A stretch of 18,725 nt of DNA, taken from NCBI GenBank assembly GCA_039810485.1, contig JBDHXA010000054.1, forward strand, positions 1 to 18,725, written 5' to 3'. Position numbers and translations under genes: made by a program. Below the pieces are notes generated by a model that saw only the letters and a list, made by a program, of their open reading frames with translations, searched no databases and was not told where the DNA came from. Below, in pieces: positions 15,253 through 18,725 of this stretch. The stretch's first letter is position 1. The number at the start of each line of letters is the position of its first letter. This DNA comes from JADZAA01 sp039810485 (lineage in GTDB: Bacteria > Bacteroidota > Ignavibacteria > Kapaibacteriales > UBA961).

Positions 15253-15825
15253 TTACGCCAACGCAGATTCTCGTAATTGTTCGGGCATATCCTTGCCAGT
15301 CATTTGTTTATACAGCAATTCAATTTGGCGTCGAACGCTGCCGTCATAAGTCATATCGCCAATAGTAATGATTACGCCACCTTTTAACTTAGTATTGACG
15401 ACAAAATTCGGCTCTATTTTTTTATTAATTTTTGCCTCAATCGTTGCAATTATTTTGCTTTGCACTGACTGATCTAACGAAACAGCAGAAACAATGCTGA
15501 CTGATTGTATATTATGACGCTCATTATAGAGATTCTTAAAAGCAAGAATGATGTCTTTGAACATAATTTCTCGTTTCTTCTCGAGCAGCAGCATGATGAA
15601 GCCCAAAACGTCTTTGCCAATGACAGAGTCAAATATTTCTTTAAATATTGCCTGCTTTTTTCTGTATTCTACAACAGGGCTACGCAAAAGAACTTTAAGA
15701 TCTTTCGACGCGCCTATGATGCGCTCGACGGCAAGCAAGTCGTTGTATATTGGTTCTAAAGTTGTTGCACTCGCCGATTTCATCAGGGCAAGGGCATAGC
15801 GTTTTACAATGCGAGGATTGACCAT
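15253..15825 (-). CDS. atpH: ATP synthase F1 subunit delta
   Basis: Peripheral-stalk protein (OSCP homologue) that joins the top of F1 to subunit b; 190 residues, normal length. The N-terminal VNPRIVKRYALALMKSA helix, LRSPVVEYRKKQAIFKEIF in the middle, and the C-terminal LKGGVIITIGDMTYDGSVRRQIE (recognised in parts) are the family pattern. The ATG at 15823-15825 is 29 bases past the atpF stop. Confidence 0.95.
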   Translation of the reverse strand: MVNPRIVKRYALALMKSASATTLEPIYNDLLAVERIIGASKDLKVLLRSPVVEYRKKQAIFKEIFDSVIGKDVLGFIMLLLEKKREIMFKDIILAFKNLYNERHNIQSVSIVSAVSLDQSVQSKIIATIEAKINKKIEPNFVVNTKLKGGVIITIGDMTYDGSVRRQIELLYKQMTGKDMPEQLRESALA

Positions 15826-15854
15826 TCGTAATGCGTCTTATGGTTATGGGCGCT

Positions 15855-16349
15855 TTAGTTTTTAGAAATTTGCGAGATATATGACTGTACAAGCTCTTGA
15901 TGCTGGGCAGCATCTATTTTTGTATCGAGAATTTTCGATGTTGCCTCGATAACAAGAGCAGCCACTTCGTTGCGAAGCGATGCAAGAGCATGGTCTCTTT
16001 CTTGAGCAATTTGTCGAACAGCTTCATCAACTTTCATTTTTTTCATTCGTTCAGCTTCTTCGTGCGCTGCGTGCATATGCCGCTCGGCGCGTTCTTTGCC
16101 TTCTTTTACCAATTCAGCTATTTCATTTTGTGCGGCGGCAATTTTTTGACGACTTTCATCTAGCAATTGCTTTGCTTCCGCATTGAGCGCTTCCGTATTG
16201 GAAATAGAAGAGGCAATAGCGTCTTCGCGCGCTTTTAGCGAAGCAATCATCGGCTTAAATCCAAATTTGCCGAAGATAAAGAAAAAGATGCCGAAATTAA
16301 TCAGCGTCCAAACCATCAAACCGGGCGATATAATCAGCAGATTATCCAT
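15855..16349 (-). CDS. atpF: ATP synthase Fo subunit b
   Basis: Peripheral stalk of the enzyme, 164 residues. One N-terminal membrane helix (about residues 5-27, PGLMVWTLINFGIFFFIFGK) is followed by a long charged, Ala/Glu/Lys-rich helix to the end, which forms the coiled coil reaching up to delta. It has the usual length and layout of bacterial b. Only one b-type gene is present, so a b homodimer is expected. It follows atpE after 143 bases that contain a GC-rich hairpin. Confidence 0.95.
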   Translation of the reverse strand: MDNLLIISPGLMVWTLINFGIFFFIFGKFGFKPMIASLKAREDAIASSISNTEALNAEAKQLLDESRQKIAAAQNEIAELVKEGKERAERHMHAAHEEAERMKKMKVDEAVRQIAQERDHALASLRNEVAALVIEATSKILDTKIDAAQHQELVQSYISQISKN

Positions 16350-16423
16350 ACAATTAGCTTGAGTAGTACGATGTCAAGTTATTACTAAATAATTTACAAC
16401 CTTAATACATTGTATAATAAAGC

Positions 16424-16448
16424 CGGCGCGACGTTGAGTTTCGCGCCG
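16424..16448 (-). promoter_or_regulatory. GC-rich hairpin between atpE and atpF
   Basis: A perfect 8-bp stem CGGCGCGA/TCGCGCCG with a 9-base loop, standing out in an AT-rich gap 45-70 bases after the atpE stop. On the minus strand it is followed by GCTTTATTATAC, a poor U-tract. It could be a leaky terminator or a block to 3'-5' decay that keeps atpE mRNA more abundant than atpF, matching the high c-to-b ratio. The structure is seen; the function is inferred. Confidence 0.5.
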
Positions 16449-16492
16449 ACCGCCAATACATTTTTTACAGTGTTCAATACTGTTATTTTTTA

Positions 16493-16720
16493 TTATTTTG
16501 TGGCTAACAAAATACAAATAACCATAGCAAATAGAGCAACACCCTCTATAAGAGCAGCGCCGATAATCATCGTCGTGCGCGCATCTTTTGCAGTTTCAGG
16601 CTGACGAGCGCCTGCTTCAAGCGCCGCAGCAACCAACGGTCCGATGCCCGTTCCAACACCAAACACCGTAATTCCAACACCCAAACCGGCAGCCAACCAA
16701 GCAAGTCCGTGAGAATCCAT
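16493..16720 (-). CDS. atpE: ATP synthase Fo subunit c
   Basis: Proteolipid of the membrane rotor ring, 75 residues and two membrane helices. The polar loop has the invariant RQP (39-41), and the second helix has Glu59 (ALIEGVALF) as the ion-binding carboxylate. Glu59 is followed by Gly-Val rather than Ser/Thr and helix one lacks the Gln of sodium types, so proton coupling is the more likely reading. A Shine-Dalgarno AGGA (+ strand TCCT at 16729-16732) lies eight bases before the ATG. Confidence 0.97.
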   Translation of the reverse strand: MDSHGLAWLAAGLGVGITVFGVGTGIGPLVAAALEAGARQPETAKDARTTMIIGAALIEGVALFAMVICILLATK

Positions 16721-16780
16721 AAAGTAAATCCTAAAAAAATGTGATAAAAGCGAGAATAAAGAATGTACGTTATTTACTTT
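16721..16780 (-). promoter_or_regulatory. Inverted repeat flanking the atpE ribosome-binding site
   Basis: AAAGTAAAT (16721-16729) and ATTTACTTT (16772-16780) are a perfect 9-base inverted repeat. In the minus-strand mRNA the 3' arm lies directly between the AGGA Shine-Dalgarno and the atpE start codon, so folding would cover the initiation site. The stem is all but one A-U pair with a 42-base loop, so stability is low. Regulation is inferred only. Confidence 0.35.
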
Positions 16781-16810
16781 TTTTTAATATGCGATAATTC
16801 CGTGTGATGT

Positions 16811-17866
16811 TTAATGAGCTGCTGCATGATCTTCATGAGCATGATCGCCTATGGCAAGCCCTACAAAAACTGCAGTAAGCACAGTAAATATATATGCCTG
16901 TAAAAGTGCTACCAATGTTTCAAGGAAATAGATAAACACAACAAATCCTATTGAAACTGGTGCAACCCACAATGTTTTGAAGAAGAAAATAAGACCAATC
17001 AACGAAAATATTACAATATGACCGGCGCTCATATTAGCAAATAGACGCACAGTCAACGCAAACGGCTTAGTGAATAATCCTACAATTTCAATAGGAACCA
17101 TAATCGGAAAAAGCCACCATGGAGCGCCGCCCAACAAATGATGGAACCATGCCTTTACGCCTGCAACTCGCAACGCTGTGATGTTGACAACAAAAAAAGC
17201 GGTAACAGCCAAAGCTGTTGTTGTACCAATCGCACCAGCAGCAGGGTGTCCGCCGGGCAACAGTCCGAGATAATTTAATGTGAGGATAAAGAAAAACAAA
17301 GCGACAAAATATCCTGTTAAGCTGTCGGCAATTTTTACTGTTGGCATATTAGGGCGCACCATGTCGTCGCGCACAAAAACAACCATTGCCTCCAGAGCGT
17401 TTTGAAAACCGCTGGGCGCTTTCATGATATTATTTTTGTACTTGCGCGCTGCCGTAAAGAAAGCAGCGCCTAGGAACAGCATTGCCAGCCATTGATAGGC
17501 AACTAAATTGGTAACAGAAGCATCAAAAGTAGGATGCGCGAAAGACAACGCTTCTTTGTCGGGCTTGCCTGCGTGTATTTGCGCCTCATATCGCGCCTTG
17601 ACTATCGGATGTCCGTGATGAAGTTCGTAAACACCGGTATTTAAGAGTTCTTGTTTGGATGTATAACAAGACAAGCCGGAATCTCTGTCATACACAATAT
17701 ATGGCAAATCAAGCAGATGGTAATGGAAAAGATAGAAGCCGTGATGATCGCCCAAACTGCTGTCGAAAATCTCTTTGAAAACACTTCCACCTTGTGCAGC
17801 CGGCTGTGCCTCAGTCGAATGTGCCGTCGCTATGCCGGCTTGCGTCGTCGTGCTATCGTTGCTCAT
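16811..17866 (-). CDS. atpB: ATP synthase Fo subunit a
   Basis: Membrane stator that carries the proton half-channels, 351 residues against about 270 in E. coli. Residues 1 to about 118 form a long hydrophilic N-terminal extension, as known for several Bacteroidota/Chlorobi a-subunits, but without an obvious signal peptide here. The membrane domain holds the essential Arg274 in FALTVRLFANMSAGH and Gln323 in LLQAYIF. The C-terminus is His-rich (DHAHEDHAAAH). An AAGGGA just before the ATG at 17866 can serve as Shine-Dalgarno. It is followed by atpE after 90 bases. Confidence 0.96.
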   Translation of the reverse strand: MSNDSTTTQAGIATAHSTEAQPAAQGGSVFKEIFDSSLGDHHGFYLFHYHLLDLPYIVYDRDSGLSCYTSKQELLNTGVYELHHGHPIVKARYEAQIHAGKPDKEALSFAHPTFDASVTNLVAYQWLAMLFLGAAFFTAARKYKNNIMKAPSGFQNALEAMVVFVRDDMVRPNMPTVKIADSLTGYFVALFFFILTLNYLGLLPGGHPAAGAIGTTTALAVTAFFVVNITALRVAGVKAWFHHLLGGAPWWLFPIMVPIEIVGLFTKPFALTVRLFANMSAGHIVIFSLIGLIFFFKTLWVAPVSIGFVVFIYFLETLVALLQAYIFTVLTAVFVGLAIGDHAHEDHAAAH

Positions 17867-17977
17867 TCATCCCTTGCGTCTAAAAATCGAAATGTAAAAA
17901 CTGACTTTTTATGCGTTTGCAATACTTTACAGTAAAATTTTATTAAACCGAATCACTTGCTTTGAAAACTCCATGTT

Positions 17978-18283
17978 TCAACGTGATATTTTATCGGATA
18001 CATGATGAAAGTAAATGATTTCAACAAAAATAAACAAGAAACTGCCCACGCCCAGCGTCATAGTAAAACTAAGAGTATGAACACCAATTTGAGTAACAAA
18101 ATACCAAACCAAAGCACCCAATATGGCTACGCGAGCCACCATTCCGCCCAGCACCAATCCAACGAATGACTCCCACGGCTTAACAATTGCAAATCGCGCT
18201 ACAAAATAGCCGACAAAAACATTAACCAAGCATAGCACAACTGCAAACACTGCTGAATACCATGCGGAGGACTGTAAATCCAT
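17978..18283 (-). CDS. atpI: Small AtpI-like membrane protein of the ATP synthase operon
   Basis: A 101-residue hydrophobic protein with about four membrane helices (roughly residues 8-31, 38-60, 68-88 and a C-terminal segment). It sits between the AtpZ-like gene and atpB, the usual place of AtpI, which helps assemble the c-ring or carries magnesium/calcium with AtpZ in other bacteria. Sequence similarity is weak because the family is defined mainly by hydrophobicity and position, so the name rests on context. It starts 15 bases after the preceding gene and ends 111 bases before atpB. Confidence 0.7.
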   Translation of the reverse strand: MDLQSSAWYSAVFAVVLCLVNVFVGYFVARFAIVKPWESFVGLVLGGMVARVAILGALVWYFVTQIGVHTLSFTMTLGVGSFLFIFVEIIYFHHVSDKISR

Positions 18284-18298
18284 TGCTTCATACGTTAA

Positions 18299-18541
18299 TT
18301 AACTGCTTTTTTCGGATTGCAATACGGCACGAATGACGGTTATTAGTCCAATTACACTTCCGAGTCCTGCACCGATAGCCAGCCACAACGGTTGTGTATT
18401 ATATTCGTTGTCAATCCACCAGCCGATTGCTCCAAGCAGTCCGGCAGACGCTATAAGTTGATAGCCCAACCCTAAGTAAGGAGCAAGCTCGCGATATATC
18501 GAACTCTCCGGCAATGGCTTTTTCTGATGTAATTTTGTCAT
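18299..18541 (-). CDS. atpZ: AtpZ-like ATP synthase gene 1 protein
   Basis: An 80-residue protein with two membrane helices joined by a short turn. The segment YLGLGYQLIASAGLLGAIGWWIDNEYN, read in parts, has the Gly-rich first helix and the W-x-D turn of the AtpZ (ATPase gene 1) family. The second helix is LWLAIGAGLGSVIGLITVIRAV in parts. First gene of the cluster. The ATG at 18541 is preferred; the longer reading would need a TTG at 18574. No Shine-Dalgarno is visible. Confidence 0.8.
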   Translation of the reverse strand: MTKLHQKKPLPESSIYRELAPYLGLGYQLIASAGLLGAIGWWIDNEYNTQPLWLAIGAGLGSVIGLITVIRAVLQSEKSS

Positions 18542-18627
18542 CACAGCGCAAAAATGCGAAGTAACAGAATGCAAAATTACTGCTTTATCAAAATACGGCC
18601 AAACTTTTTAAGGAGATACAGCATATC

Positions 18628-18655
18628 TTCATAATTGAAAAAGTTAACTTATCAA
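18628..18655 (-). promoter_or_regulatory. Candidate promoter of the ATP synthase operon
   Basis: On the minus strand TTGATA (18650-18655) and TATGAA (18628-18633) are 16 bases apart, about 87 bases before the atpZ ATG. This resembles a sigma-70 promoter, though Bacteroidota promoters often differ. Farther upstream, at 18697-18713, CTCTAA and TTAGAG form a 6-bp hairpin, followed by the palindrome GTTGTACAAC (18714-18723). The role of both is unknown. Confidence 0.35.
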
Positions 18656-18725
18656 TAGCGTCCTAAACGTTTATAGAAAGAGGGCAAATTAAGTAACTCT
18701 AATTATCTTAGAGGTTGTACAACAA

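Noticed and set aside
16493..16720. Sodium-coupled c-subunit
   Set aside because: The ion carboxylate Glu59 is followed by Gly-Val rather than Ser/Thr, and helix one lacks the Gln ligand seen in sodium-type rotors.
1..18725. Defence system, CRISPR array, tRNA, rRNA or riboswitch
   Set aside because: No regularly spaced repeats, no nuclease or toxin-antitoxin signatures, no cloverleaf and no conserved rRNA stretch were seen on either strand by eye.

Overview
The window looks like a chromosomal segment from a bacterium of the Bacteroidota/Chlorobi (FCB) group, possibly near Ignavibacteria or Kapabacteria. This placement is an inference from three things seen in the sequence: a protein with a type IX secretion (Por) C-terminal sorting domain, a histidine kinase with a propeller/Y_Y_Y sensor, and an F-type ATP synthase cluster that starts with AtpZ/AtpI and has no beta or epsilon genes beside it. 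No rRNA, tRNA or CRISPR array was seen.

Positions 1-6960 are accessory in character. A 212-residue AT-rich membrane protein (189-827) is framed by two inverted 9-base boxes and followed by a long imperfect palindrome, an arrangement that recalls an integron gene cassette. Next come a 1050-residue hybrid sensor kinase on the + strand and, convergent with it, a secreted Asp-box propeller protein with a type IX sorting tail. An IS30-family element (about 5893-6819) follows; its transposase is wrecked by a frameshift, stop codons and an internal deletion, but its terminal inverted repeats are readable. A 21-base exact direct repeat lies at 56-76 and 6883-6903 and brackets this whole block.

Positions 6961-11407 hold housekeeping genes. 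They are a single-chain fusion of a class V aminotransferase with a RdgB/Ham1 nucleotide-sanitising pyrophosphatase (- strand), a divergent short-chain dehydrogenase (+ strand), and an MsbA-like ABC exporter (- strand).

Positions 11575-18541 are the F1Fo ATP synthase cluster, read right to left on the - strand: atpZ, atpI-like, atpB (a), atpE (c), atpF (b), atpH (delta), atpA (alpha), then hldD, then atpG (gamma). The LPS heptose epimerase gene hldD sits between atpA and atpG with gaps of only 29 and 18 bases, so it is probably co-transcribed with them. Beta (atpD) and epsilon (atpC) are absent from the window and must lie elsewhere. Possible RNA control points are a 9-bp inverted repeat abutting the atpE start codon, a GC-rich hairpin between atpE and atpF, a 199-base AT-rich gap before atpA, and a hairpin after atpG.

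The observations most worth following are the aminotransferase-RdgB fusion, hldD inside the ATP synthase operon, the cassette-like unit at the left edge and the 21-base repeat pair. I found no convincing complete new defence or secretion system.
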